Positions 35,219 to 46,415 of a stretch of DNA of 64,000 bases are shown here, one piece after another. This stretch comes from Garcia nutans (Eukaryota; Streptophyta; Magnoliopsida; Malpighiales; Euphorbiaceae), in the NCBI GenBank assembly GCA_947685225.1, contig CANTUV010000024.1, positions 15,704,001 through 15,768,000 on the forward strand, given 5' to 3'. A program made the position numbers and the translations under genes. Each line of letters starts with the position of its first letter. The stretch's first letter is position 1. The notes beneath the pieces are model-generated. The model searched no databases and was not told the origin of the DNA. It saw only the letters and a list, made by a program, of their open reading frames with translations.

Positions 35219-37792
35219 TGTAACACCCCTATACCCTGTATATGTACCAAGCATCCTTAAACGATCGTAATATACGTATACTGAATATAGAAAATGCTAC
35301 GGTTTAAAAAGACACAACAATATCTTTGAAAATAAGTGTAACCAATCTCAAACATTTTAAAAGAAATCCAAAAGACACCATATATAAAAACATTTATTAA
35401 TTCACAGCGGAAGTTATTACAAATATGTTATAAATCAAAGTTTACAAAACATAGAATATATACATGATTGGCAGCTCTTCTCTGATCTTTAAGTCCCAAA
35501 AGGAAATCCTCAATGTCTAGTCTCACTTGGTCTCGAGGAGCTCTCAGGTTCAACTCTGTCACCTGCGCGATCAAACACTATCACCCTAAGCCAACGGCTT
35601 AGTAGTACAAATTATACTAACATTATATTTAAGGCAATGCAATGTCACACAACTAAATCATAAAGATAACATCATAAGTGGAAAACTAACATCACACCTT
35701 AATATTTCATAACCCATACTCATATAAGCATATCATAATTCCACATCATACTTTGTTAAATGTCATAACAACATTCATATTACATCTTCATAGTTCCATT
35801 AATTTCACTATTCAAGAATCACATTAAATACAAAGACAAGCATGGGCCCAAAACACACTAATATGCCATTCAATTTTCAGAGTTAATGCTTTGGTTTTGT
35901 TATCACATTTATCATTATCATAGACCCAACTAGGCTTCAAGGATTAGGTTCAACCAAGCTTCAAGGGGAACAAAGCATGCTAAGTATCAACCCAACTTGG
36001 CTTCAAGAACCAACCCAACCTAGCTTCAAGGGTTGTAACATCTCAATTAGGCTTCAAGGATTCAATCCAACCTAACTTCAAGAGATTGTTACCATTAGGC
36101 ATGCCACCAACAACAAAACTCTGAAAATGAATAACACATTAGACACACAATTCATTTATTATTTCATTCTCAAATCTCATCATCAATTAGGCAAACATGC
36201 CTTATGTCTTCAATTGAATCATCATAGCCAATCACAATGGCTTCACATCACATTTGAGTTATCATAGCCAATCACAATGGCTTTATATTCCATCACATTA
36301 CAATCTATGTTATAGCAATTCATCCTTCAAATACACAAACATTTACATCATATCCTTCACCTTACACATATGTCATCCTTGATATAAATATAACAAAGTA
36401 CATTATTCATATAACACATTACCATTCACAAGGTTCACAATGCATAAACATAACCTTGTTCATATAGTATCATATGCATCATCATTATCATCAAATGTGT
36501 GTTAAAATCTCAACATTATATGAATGTATATTCCACATGTATTTGTTTAGGTCATTCTTTGTTTTAAAAGTGTTTATTTTGAGGTTTAGGTACAAAAAGA
36601 CCTTTGAAGAATCAAAGCAATGTGAGAAAAGCCAAGAACCATCACAGTAGCTAACACCCTCAAGGGACACGGCCAAGCTTGTGGCCGTGTCTCTCAACAC
36701 CAATTCAAGCCGAGGCAGACACGGGCAAGGGACACGACCGTGTCTCTCAATAAAAATCAGGCAGTGGCAAACACAGTCAAGGGACACGACCAAGCCAGTG
36801 GCCGTGTCTCTCCAAAATTCATCCAACACGGCCAAATTTCATTAAACTTGGCCGTGTCTCCCAAAATCTTAAGTCTTGGCCGTGTCTCTTCCTTGGTTTG
36901 GCCGTGTCTCTCATGAACAAAAACCCTAAATATGGCCAAAACTCTTTTAATTGCATTTAAACACATTGTGCACACCATAACCTCATTCAAATGGATCTAA
37001 ACTATGTCATTAACACTTATTTCACATATTCATCACAATATTCTCATTAACAAAACATTAACAACACATTTAAACACATACCACTTCAAAACCCTAAAAC
37101 CAACATCATTCTTATTCTTTCAATACCAACATCCACTTAACTTACCATCCTCAAACCAAAACCAACACCAATTTAACTTACAATCAACTCAACACTTATA
37201 AACACATCTCAACCACACCAAATCATAATCCCAACAAATCAAAACTCATTTCAATCACAACTTCAAAAATAACAAAGGAAAACAAGAGGGTACTTACCAA
37301 AATTGAGGCAATTTCACAAATCTCCAACTTAATCCTTTGATTCTTCCTTCAATTTGATTTTAGAAATCAAATCACCTCCCTTGCTCTCCTTTCCCTTTGG
37401 TAGCCGGCCAAGCAATGCAAAGAAGAGAAAAATGAAGACAAGTCAACTTCTCTTCTTCTTTAAATCTCCACCAAGCAATTCTAACAACAAAATTACTTAA
37501 ATGCCCTCATCCATTTAACTTAACTCTTTTAACTTATATGCCCATTTAAGTAATTTCACATATCACAAATAAATATCTTCTTCCATTGACTCCTCACTTT
37601 GACCAACATATATGTTATATATATTACCATATACCCAACATATACACTTTCTCTCTACACATTACTTTCCTTATTAAACCATACATAAACATTCTCTTTT
37701 CAATTTCTTTTCTTATCAACATAACATATACACATAATTTAAACAAACAACAATTATATCCAAACTTCTAGGGCACACATTGGGATATTACA
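35219..37792 (-). repeat. 5' LTR of the full-length Tekay element
   Basis: This 2574-bp LTR has TGTAACACCCC...GGGATATTACA ends on the plus strand and the CTAAGCC-AAC-GGCTTAG hairpin at 35586-35602. It differs from its sister mainly by one additional minisatellite unit at about 36735-36790. Target duplication ATTCT follows. Confidence 0.95.
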
Positions 37793-37797
37793 ATTCT

Positions 37798-38691
37798 AGC
37801 TCTAAAAGAGTCATCTTGTTTGTACTAACTTAGGCTTCCAGTAATGGATAAGTGGAGTAACATAAATATTCTTTAATAGGGATAAATCATTTGTTACTCT
37901 AATGTTGTTTTGATATATTGGAGATATTAAGGGAACTTCAACTACCCTTATGGTCTTGAAAACTTCAACTATCCTTATGGTCTTGAAAACATCAACTATC
38001 TTCATGGTCTTGAGAACTTCAACTATCTTCATGACCTTAACTAATCATTGCTTTCTTTTGATCTTATTGCCTCTTCATCTTAGTGATCATAAGACTTGTC
38101 AAAAGTATCACAATAGCTCAGGGCAGGTTGTTGGGTTTATACGCCAATGAAAAGAAAGCTAAAATTTTATGAAGGCTCAAATGGATAACTAGGGATTGAT
38201 ATTTAATTGGGTGGATACTAGTTGTTGGCTAACCAAACAATGCCTAGATCATTTCTCTCTTAAATAAGCAGAGTTCAATTTTGCCTCTAAAGCTTGTCAA
38301 AGCATGTTCTAAGACTGACTAGGACCTTGACAAAGGTAATTATGCAGGAGCCCTCTCTAAGTAAGCATACACAACTCAATGCTATAGAGAAATTCCCTCA
38401 CCTAGTAAAGTCATTCTAGTCATGATGCATAAATATATTAATTCATGAATTATCAAGCTAGATTCCTCATTGGTTGAACACCAAAATGAACAAAGACCAA
38501 TAAAATTTTGGTGAAAATAATTTATTTAAAGCAAATTTAAGTTTGAAAAGCACAATAGTTCCAAAATATTAAAGAAAGTAAGATTGAAAAGCAACATTCA
38601 AGCTAAGGAAAGTTCGTTGAGTTTAACCTTCTTTTCCCTTCACATCTTCAATATCCCCATCTTGAAAGGATGATAAAATAAAATGTTCTTC
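37798..38691 (-). other. Tat interior between gag and the Tekay insertion
   Basis: Non-coding apart from a 27-bp tandem repeat (about 37935-38040, four units of CTTCAACTATCNTCATGGTCTTGAAAA type). The repeat yields a periodic minus-strand frame with MKIVEVFKT-like units, probably an artefact. No protease or pol remnant was seen. Confidence 0.65.
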
Positions 38692-40166
38692 TCATCCTTT
38701 TCCCACCATGAAGGTTGCCGGTAGAGGTACTCTGTTGAATCTTGGAAATAGATTACCTTTGGTATTGGGCTTGTCCGGCTTAAGCAACTTGCCATTATCA
38801 ATTAAATTCTGGATCTCATGCCTCAACTTCATACAATTGTCCGTTTCGTGTCCAAGCCTTTGATGGAATTGGCAAAATGTATTAGTATCAAAGTTAGGTG
38901 GAAGAGGATTAGGCAAAGGACGAGGAGTCAAGGGTTGTAATAATCCCCTCTTTTGTAGCTTATTGAGAACCCAAGACAGTGATTTCCCTAATTCTGAAAA
39001 GTGCCTCATTCCTCCTTGACTAGTGGCATTAACATCAACTTCATTTTGTGTGTTTGATTGCCCGACTGGTAATTCCCTTTCTCATTCCTTTTTATTGAAA
39101 AGCCATTCTTCTCCCTTTCCCATTCTTCAATTTTTAGACCAGCTTGGAGAAGATATTTGAAATCCCTTATAAGGGTGTGAGACATCCTTTCACGGAGGTT
39201 GGGCAGGATGCCTCTCAAGATCATCCTTATTTGATCAGATTCATCGGGCCTTTTCTTGAGCAAAGCGGCCTTGTTTCTCCATCTCTTCACATAGTCCACA
39301 AAATTCTCATTTGGCCTTAGCCTAATGGACTCAACTTCCATTAAGGTAACTTCCAACTCGACATTATACCCATATTGCTGGATGAAGGCCTTGTATAGCA
39401 AATCCCAATTTTTTTGTGTTCCATCATCTAAGGTATTGAACCAATTTTGGACAGCAGGATCCAATGAGAGCATGAAGTACCTTAGAGTTTGAGCCTTAGT
39501 AGCTCGAGCAGACTACATAGCAGTGATATACTGCTTCACATGGAGATGAGGATTTCCAATACCATTGTATCTAGCAAAGGATGGCATCTTGAATTTGTAC
39601 GGAACTTCGTCATCTAGCTCAAATAATTTGTCATTTTTGGACATCTCTTCGGTCTTTAGTTTCTTCTCAAATTTCTTTTCTAAATCCGCGACCATCTTTT
39701 CAACATCAGAATTTTTAGTCTTTTCAAAAGTTGCCTTCTCAACAACCTTTGGCTCCTTTTTGTCTTGAAGATCTTGGTAGTATTGAGCCCAATCATCATC
39801 ATCAATGATCACCTTATCATCATCAAAAGCTACTTCATCAACTTTAGTCCTCCCCTTGACTTTCTTGGTGCTAGCAGATGCTTCGGCATTGTTTCCTAAA
39901 ATTGATGCAAGTTGATTTTTTATGGTCTCGGCCATGGACTCTTTTATTTCTTCCATCTTGGCATTGAGGACATCATCCACCATTCTTTGAATTTGCTCAG
40001 GATCCATTGTTTTTGGTGAGCAAGTGATCAAGTCGTTGCTAGATTCTTTGCTTCCGGCGTAGGTCGGATTGTCATAAGCTTTCGAACTTTTGTAATCCAG
40101 GGTTGTAAACCAGAGAGGATCAATGATATGAGATGCAAATGTATGCATGTATGTATGCACAAACAA
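38692..40166 (-). pseudogene. Tat-type gag, broken
   Basis: From the 5' end: an acidic, Lys-rich N-terminal part (MDPEQIQRMVDDVLNAKMEE near residue 53, then an Asp-rich VIIDDDDWAQYYQDLQD), the capsid-like part (FKMPSFARYNGIGNPHLHVKQY; MLSLDPAVQNWF; FVDYVKRWRNKAALLKKRP; MILRGILPNLRERM), and a zinc-knuckle-like CX2HX4HX4C (CQFHQRLGHETDNC). A TAG at 39513-39515 replaces the Gln codon after YITAM, and a frameshift lies near 39010-39060. The related copy at 45232-50547 continues into a protease; this one ends at TFMVGKG. The ATG at 40166 is the first of several, and the true start may be MDPEQ. Confidence 0.88.
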
Positions 40167-41173
40167 TCAACAAAGAAATATAATTAGGACATTCCTTCCA
40201 ACCTTATAACATCTGCACACGAATGGCGAGTCTCTTTTCCTAGGTATATGGTTAACAAAATACCAACATGGGGTACCTTACTTTTGAATAATTCCCTCGG
40301 ACGTTTCAACCAATAGTTATATTTTCAAAAAAGGAAATCGATCCATGATAATTCCCATTAATTAGGTTTTAATCCATTCAACCAACTAAAGTAGCTTTTA
40401 TGCTATATTGGATTAAAACTAAATTAAGAGGTATATTATAGATAGATTTCTCACTTGAAAAAGGTAACTAATGATTCATGCCAAAAACAAGTCCATGGTT
40501 AATTTATTCTCAGTGTAAACTAGGCCCACAATTGAGTTTTGGTATTTCCTAATTGACCCAAATAATTTGTAAGCTCTTTGTAAGAAAAGGTTGGGTGAAA
40601 ATAGTTTTGTTTCTAAGCCCATTGTAAAAGATTTTTAGAAAAATTGATTTTGGGCTTAGTATTTGGGCCATGGGCCAAAGAATTTTTTATTTATTTTTAG
40701 AAAAGTCATATGTCCAAGGACCATCTTAAAAATTTTGAAAAATAGCTTTGGTCTTTTGGATTTTAAAGAAAAAATTTATTTTGAGCTTACGATATACTTA
40801 GGTCATATTAGAAAAAGAACAAACCAAATAAGCCATGATTTAAGCCAAGATAAATTAACCATAGTCAAACAACATGCATCTGGGGTAAAACCTAAGGAAA
40901 GTAACTAGGCCAATTACATGAGCTTTAGTCTTTGGGTAAAAAGGCTTAGGTTCCCATAGCAAGTATATACCAAATGGTATGAGGCTATGAGTGGTTATGC
41001 CATGCTCGATCTCCATGCCTTGAGTAAAAGTATGGTATCCCTTACATAACACAACACGGGTAACACAGGCGTCCTAACTCACACACACAATGCAATCTAA
41101 TATGATGCAATGGATAATATCATTATAAGAAAGAATAGAATAATATAAAGACCAATGGAATCAACTTCTCTTA
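40167..41173 (-). other. Tat 5' leader
   Basis: This 1-kb untranslated stretch between primer site and gag is homologous to 50548-51461 in the second Tat copy (shared TTAGGACATTCCTTCCAACC, TATGGTATCCCTTACATAAC, CACAATGCAATCTAA). It is AT-rich with many interrupted frames. Confidence 0.75.
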
Positions 41174-41191
41174 TCCCCAGTGGAGTCGCCA
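41174..41191 (-). promoter_or_regulatory. Tat primer-binding site
   Basis: On the minus strand TGGCGACTCCACTGGGGA starts 1 nt inside the LTR end CTCACA. The type is used by Tat/Ogre elements; from memory the primer is a tRNA-Arg, which I could not check. Confidence 0.8.
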
Positions 41192-41192
41192 C

Positions 41193-43280
41193 TGTGAGCG
41201 GGGATTTTCGCCCCCACTCCCGGTGGAATGGTTCTTGCGACTTCGGCACTGTTTAGGATCGTGGCCTTAGAGAACACGGACCTAAGTCCAGAGAAAATGG
41301 AGTCGCAACCCGGATGGGCTGGGAAAAAGAAAGGGGTGCATGACTCGATTCCTAAGGAATCTCCAACCCCCTAATGGGTTCGAAAAGTTGGGTATGTGTG
41401 AGGAAGGTGAGAAATGGCCCAGCACCCCCACAACGCCTGGTTCATTGGAACCGGCCTCCTTTATTGGTCTTAATATTATAAAATTCTTAAATATAACAAC
41501 ATTATCCATATTACACGCAATAATTAAAAGAAAGCATCAATATATTAAAATCAAAGCAAGGTCCAAGCAAAACAAATAAATGGACACCCATCCAAGGATG
41601 GAAACATGTCCTTACATCACATGCCTAAGTAGGAAACCCACCAAAAGGTAGAAACATGCCCTTTACATAAGTTCTAAGATAGAAAAGAAAATTAAATTAC
41701 ATGATATTTAACTAATGAGGCACCCACCAAGTGGAAACATACCTCTTACAACATTTTGAAGTCTAAATAAATTGATAAAAGTAAATAACCATTCATAATA
41801 AATAAATCAATCATCAAAGGTATCAAATATCAATAAAAAGTAAACATACATCCATGATAAATAAAATAAACCAAGCATTGAATTTAAAATAATTAAAGCA
41901 TAAGAAATAAAACAAAGCATGATCAAATATGGAATTGAATAAGGTAAATAAAACATAAAATAAAAGCTAGTGTTTCCATTTAGGGTTCTTTGTCTCATGT
42001 GTTAAGGTTTTAGAATTCATAAAATTAGGCTACTGTGACTTTTTTATGGAATTAAAATAGATTGAGGTTTTATGTTTTAAAAGGTTGGTAAGACTCTTTG
42101 ATTAAACAAATTAAGGTTTGAATGGTGAAATCATGAAACTATGGTTTGAACACTTTGAAATACTTTTGATTTGTGGTTTTAAATGGTGATTTCAAGCTAC
42201 TGTGTAAATTTAAAGTATTTATATTTTAAAGGTTTTTAATGTTTTAAAGGATTAAGGTTTAGAAAAAGTTAGGGTTTAAAGTTTTAAAGGAGTTAGAGTT
42301 TGCTATTTTAAGTTTGGAAGTTTAATTTAGGGGTTTTAGGATTTAAAATTAGGGTCTTGGGTGATGAATTTGAATTAGGGTTTAGAAAGACAATTTGATG
42401 ATTTCAAGAGGTTTTATGAGTTTAAACAAACGGATTAAAGTTTTTATAAATAGAAAAGATATTTTTTAAGGCTTTTTGAAAGAAACAGAACCAAGTTTAA
42501 AATTTTGAAAGAAACAGAATCAAATTTTGGTTTTGTTGAAAAATATGTTAATTAAGGTTTTAAGATTTTAAAGAAGAAAAAATAACAATTTTAAGCCTTT
42601 TGGAAAATAAAGTAACGTATTAGTGTTTTTAACTTTGGAAAAACTAAATTAAAGTTCTAAGGTTTTTGATTTAAAAAATAAAATTTCATAGTTTATGCTA
42701 CTGTGAAAAAATAAAACAAAAAGAATTTAATACATACCTGCTTTTGTTGATTCTCCAAAAATAATTCGTCTTGGATGAACAAAAACAAAGACAGTTGCTG
42801 CCTTTGAATTGCTTAAATCGTGTCTCTGCTATTCCAAAAAAAAAAGGAAATTGAATTGCTCCTTTTGCTTCACTGATTTGGTTTCAAATTTTTCAAGCTA
42901 CTGTTTGATTTTCGGCCTCACAATTTCATTACCTTTGGTCCTTATTTATACTGGTTTGATATGGTTTATTCCTAATTAATCATGGCAAGTAATATTAATA
43001 AGAAAAGGAAATCGAAACCTAATTGAATTAGGTTTCTAAAAATTTGTGCAGGAAAAAATGAGCTGCCGAAAAAAATCTGCCGCAGGAAATTGCGGCAAGG
43101 GCGAGGAGTGGGTAACCTTTTAGCCCTCATTTGTTTATTTTATTTTTTTATTAATAAAAATTAGATACTTAAGCAAAAATTATTTAACAAAAATTATTTT
43201 GGACCAATTAGACAAGACAAATCATTTAGGACTAATTAAAATATATTGGACCGGACTGGGTAAAAAATTAAGGGTCTACA
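41193..43280 (-). repeat. 5' LTR of the gag-only Tat element
   Basis: This 2088-bp LTR has TGTGAGCGGGG...GGGTCTACA on the plus strand. It is about 90 bp shorter than its sister because the GC-rich hairpin block near 43100 is mostly gone. Many substitutions separate the two LTRs, so this insertion is older than the Tekay element inside it. CATTA (43281-43285) is the target duplication. Confidence 0.9.
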
Positions 43281-43285
43281 CATTA

Positions 43286-44552
43286 CATTCCTGATTTGAG
43301 TCTTATGATGATGGTGCATTGATGGACTAGTTGCAATTGAGGCCAGTGTTGTTAGATTAGTTTAGGGAAGCCCAGTTGAAAGATGAGAAGATCCAAAAGA
43401 TTGTGTTAGATTGCCAAAAGGGGGAGAGTCAAGACTTTCATATGAGAGATGATGGCAATCTATGATACAGAGATAGGTTGTGCATTCTTGATGATGTAGG
43501 ATTGAAGAAAATGATATTAGAGGAAGCACATCAGTCAGTTTATGCTATGCACCCCGGTAGTACCAAGATATATCAAGATTTGAAATAGCATTATGGTGGT
43601 CATGTATGAAGAGGGACATAGTAGAGTTTGTATCCAGAAGTCTCACTTGCCAAAAAGTGAAGGTTGAACGCCAAGTTCCTTCACGGTTGCTTTAACCATT
43701 ATTAGTACCAGAGTGGAAATGGGAGCGAGTGATGATGGATTTTATGACTGGACTGCCTTTGACCAGAAGAAGCATGATGTAATCTGGGTGATAGTTGATC
43801 AAATGACAAAGATAACTCATTTTCTTCCGATTCGGATGGATTATTCACTTGAGAGATTGGTTGAGCTATATATCAATGAGATAGCGAAGTTCCATGGAGT
43901 CCCAGTTTCTTTGGTGTCAGACAGAGATCCTCGATTTACATCGAGATTTTAGAGGAGTTTGCAAGATGCATTAGGTTCTCGATTAAATTTTAGTATTGCT
44001 TTCCATCCTCATATAGATGGGTAGTCAGAGAGAGTGATATAGATTTTAGAGGATATGTTGAGGAGTTGTATCATTGATTTCACTGGGAGCTGGGATAGAT
44101 TCTTACCACTGATTGAGTTTGCATATAACAATAGTCATCAGTCTAATATTGGGATGGCACCTTTTGAGGCCTTGTATGGCAGGAGATGCAAAACACCTTT
44201 GTGTTGGGATGAGGTTGGAGAAGGTAAATTGGTCGGTCTTGATTTGATTAAAGAAATAGAAGAGAAAGTGAAATTGATTTGGAGTCATCTAAAAGCAGCT
44301 TCAGACCGACAGAAATCCTATACAGATTTGAAGAGGGAGGATATAGAGTTTAGTGTGGGAGATAAAGTGTTCTTGAAGCTGTCTCCATGGAAAAAGATTT
44401 TGAGATTCAGTCGCAAAGGAAAGTTGAGTCCTCGTTTCATAGGACCATATGTGATTTTGGAGAGATTTGGTCCATTGGCTTATAGATTGGCTCTGCCACC
44501 TGAGTTAGACTGGATACGTAATGTCTTCCATGTCTCTATGCTTCAGAGGTAG
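43286..44552 (+). pseudogene. Tekay integrase fragment (copy C)
   Basis: This continues the frame broken by the Tat insertion: the RNase H-integrase linker (YDDGALMD), the zinc finger region (EEAHQSVYAMHPGSTK), the core (VIVDQMTKITHF, SDRDPRFTSRF, the Glu of SERVI) and the C-terminal part (GDKVFLKLSPWKKILRF) up to VFHVSMLQR. At least six in-frame stops are present, mostly TAG where the full-length element has CAG (before LQLRP, after VLLD, after YQDLK, after PHIDG, before ILED). A frameshift lies near 43600. It is cut off before the chromodomain at the foldback module. Confidence 0.9.
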
Positions 44553-44748
44553 AAGAAATGGAACCTGTTTTAGGATAAAGACTCTCTTAAGGAGGTCTTG
44601 GGATCGAAACGAGGGAGGCGACTCTTAATTGAGACAAATAAACAAATCTTACTATGGAACCGTGAGGGGAAGCAGTACTATAGTAGTCCCTTAAAGTGGG
44701 CTAGGTGAAAAGACCGAGTTGTAAGCCTAGGGCCATTAGGATGTTACA
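44553..44748 (+). repeat. Foldback-family module, direct monomer
   Basis: This monomer contains GACTCTCTTAAGGAGGTC, GGATCGAAACGAGGG, GGCGACTC, CAAATAAACAAATC, CTAGGTGAAAAGACCGAG and ends GGATGTTACA. It lacks an internal insertion that both arms of the adjacent palindrome share, so it is a separate copy. The left boundary is approximate. Confidence 0.7.
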
Positions 44749-44770
44749 GTTAATAAGGCACCTTTTTAAC

Positions 44771-45231
44771 TGTAACATTCCAATGGCCCTAGACTTACGA
44801 CTCGATTTTTCACCTAGCCCGCTTCAAGGGACTTCTACAGTCTGCTTCACCTTACGGTTCCACAACAGGATTTGTCCCTAAGGCTTACGACTTGGTCTTT
44901 TCACCCTGGGTATTTGGCCCAATTAAGGGTCGCCTCCCTCGTTTCAATCCCAAGACCTCCTTAAGAGAGTCTTTTTCACTAAATGAGTACCATTGGGATA
45001 TTCAGAAATGGTACTCGTTTAGTGAAAAAGACTCTCTTAAGGAGGTCTTGGGATCAAAATGAGGGAGGCAATCCTTAATTGGGCCAAATACCCGGGGTAA
45101 AAAGACTGAGTCGTAAGATTCAGGGACAAATCCTGTTGTGGAACAGTGAGGTGAAGCAGACTATAGCAGTCCCTTGAAGCAGGTTGGGTGAAAAGACCAA
45201 GTCATAAGCCTAGGGTCGTTGGGATGTTACA
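44771..45231. mobile_element. 461-bp near-perfect palindrome (foldback element)
   Basis: The left arm (44771-44994) starts TGTAACATTCCAATGG. The right arm (45007-45231) is its reverse complement and ends GTTGGGATGTTACA. The centre is about 12 bp (GGGATATTCAG). Both arms share an insertion absent from the monomer at 44553-44748, so they derive from one inverted duplication. TGTAACATYCC termini resemble Tekay LTR termini. Flanks show no clear target duplication. The spacer to the monomer (44749-44770) also forms TGTTACAGTTAA...TTAACTGTAACA. Confidence 0.85.
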
Positions 45232-46415
45232 CAGACATTTATGGTCGACCCATCATCAACCATTACACATGGAGTCCTTATCCCTTTGACCTCTACCTTG
45301 ATAAAGAGAGGGCAGATGTGATCTCTTCCCTCTTTTGATAATTCTGCATCCGAAAGTGATACCATTCCCACATCAACTTCGCTCTTCTTTTGAATATCTT
45401 TTCACTTCATCACTCCTTCAACTTTAATGAAATTAACCACCTCATCCAGTGTTATAGAAGTGAAAATTGGCATGCTAGCCAAATCCTTGGCCATAGTTTC
45501 ATGGAGTTTCTTGGATGTGGCCAATAAATCCCAATTGTTGATACTTGCTTGGGTCCTTTTCAATTGCTTAAGGACTGTGTCACCTTCATCTTCTTTTGTT
45601 TCTTTTTCAACATCCTTTCCCTTGTCAGCTTCTACTTCTTTCAGTGGTGGCCTTGCATAAGGCTTACCAGAGCGTGTGTTCATTACCTCATCCTCTTCAG
45701 GCTTGAACCAGGTCCACTCCTCCTTCTTTGACTTAGAATCATCATCACTATCAGGTGAGTCCCAAAATTTACTCACAACATAAATGGCTACTTCCCTTTT
45801 CACTTCAACTTACTCTATCATGCTTATTACTACTTCTTGTTTAGCTACCTCTCCATCTACATCTTGGAAGGAAGACATGACAAGACTTTCATGCAAACCT
45901 CCTCCAATCATGAAAGTTGCCAGTGGTGGTACTTTGTTGAACCTTGGCAGTAGATTGTCTTTTGTGCTAGGCTTGTTGGGTTTGGGAAGCTTCCAACCAT
46001 CAATCAAATTCTAGATCTCATGCCTCAATCTCAAACATTTGTCTATCTCATGTTCTAGCATTTGATGGAATTGGCAGAATGCCTTAGCATCAAAGTTAGG
46101 TGGTAGAGGATTTGTAAAAGGGTGAGGAGTCAAGGGTTGTAACAATGGCTTCTTTTGTAGTTCATTGAGAACCCAAGAAAATGACTTTCCCAACTCCAAA
46201 AGTTGCCTCCTTCCTCCTTGTCCAGTTGCATTAACATCGACTCCTTTTTGTGTGCTCTGACTGCAGGACTGGTAGTTCCCTTTCTCATTTCTTCTTGCAG
46301 AAAAATGGTTCTTCTCTCTTTCCCATTCTTTTATTTGCAAGCTAGCTTGAAAGAGATCCTTAAAATCGCTAATAAGGGTGTAGGACATCCTTTCATGAAG
46401 ATTAGGTAGCACCCC
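45232..46415 (-). pseudogene. Tat gag C-terminus and start of protease
   Basis: The gag part holds the knuckle-like CQFHQMLEHEIDKC (second His position replaced by Glu-His order, so probably impaired) and KPNKPSTKDNLLPRFNKVPP. The linker protein (45402-45803) has DDDSKSKKEEWTWFKPEEDE, NTRSGKPYARPP and LKQLKRTQASINNWDLL, the usual Tat order before protease. Then ICPLFIKVEVKG and VMVDDGSTINVC mark the protease active site (Asp-Gly-Ser), cut a few residues later at 45232. A stop at 46011 and shifts near 45810 and 45400 break it. The right end is the solo-LTR insertion in GVLPNLHERM. Confidence 0.85.

Larger units (their letters stand above)
27835..37792 (-). mobile_element. Full-length Tekay (chromovirus) element, coding-dead
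   Basis: This 9958-bp element has a perfect ATTCT target duplication (27830-27834, 37793-37797), LTRs of 2525 and 2574 bp, an initiator-Met primer site, a polypurine tract and gag-protease-RT-RNase H-integrase-chromodomain in the usual order. The chromodomain and LTR termini (TGTAATATCCC...GGGGTGTTACA in sense) indicate the Tekay/Del clade. LTRs are nearly identical apart from one repeat-unit indel, which suggests a recent insertion. Yet the coding region has two premature stops (gag) and two frameshifts (protease-RT linker, RT). It is the best-preserved reference for the other Tekay fragments here. Confidence 0.96.
22903..43280 (-). mobile_element. Tat-type element with gag only (TR-GAG-like), interrupted
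   Basis: LTRs of about 2.1 kb flank an interior with a broken gag gene but no protease, RT, RNase H or integrase. Flanks are CATTG (22898-22902) and CATTA (43281-43285), a 5-bp target duplication with one change. Without the nested Tekay element it is about 10.4 kb. It has a primer site TGGCGACTCCACTGGGGA (41174-41191) and a polypurine tract (25082-25095). The gag type (WRNKAALLKKRP, ILRGILPNLRERM) and the repeat-filled region before the 3' LTR place it in the Tat/Ogre group. Lack of pol could be an inherited non-autonomous structure or a deletion. Confidence 0.85.
21933..44552 (+). mobile_element. Tekay copy 'C', old host of the nest
   Basis: Two coding fragments of one plus-strand Tekay element are split by the Tat element at 22903-43280. 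Removing that element and one copy of its CATTG/CATTA duplication brings RNase H-tail and integrase codons back into one frame, in the same order as the element at 30406-32745. The 5' half is missing: reverse transcriptase starts at the Athila LTR junction. The 3' end stops inside the integrase C-terminal region where the foldback module begins. No LTR of C is visible. Confidence 0.85.

Noticed and set aside
27835..37792. An infectious virus or env-carrying retrovirus
   Set aside because: The element has gag-pol-chromodomain only. No env-like frame lies between the chromodomain and the polypurine tract.
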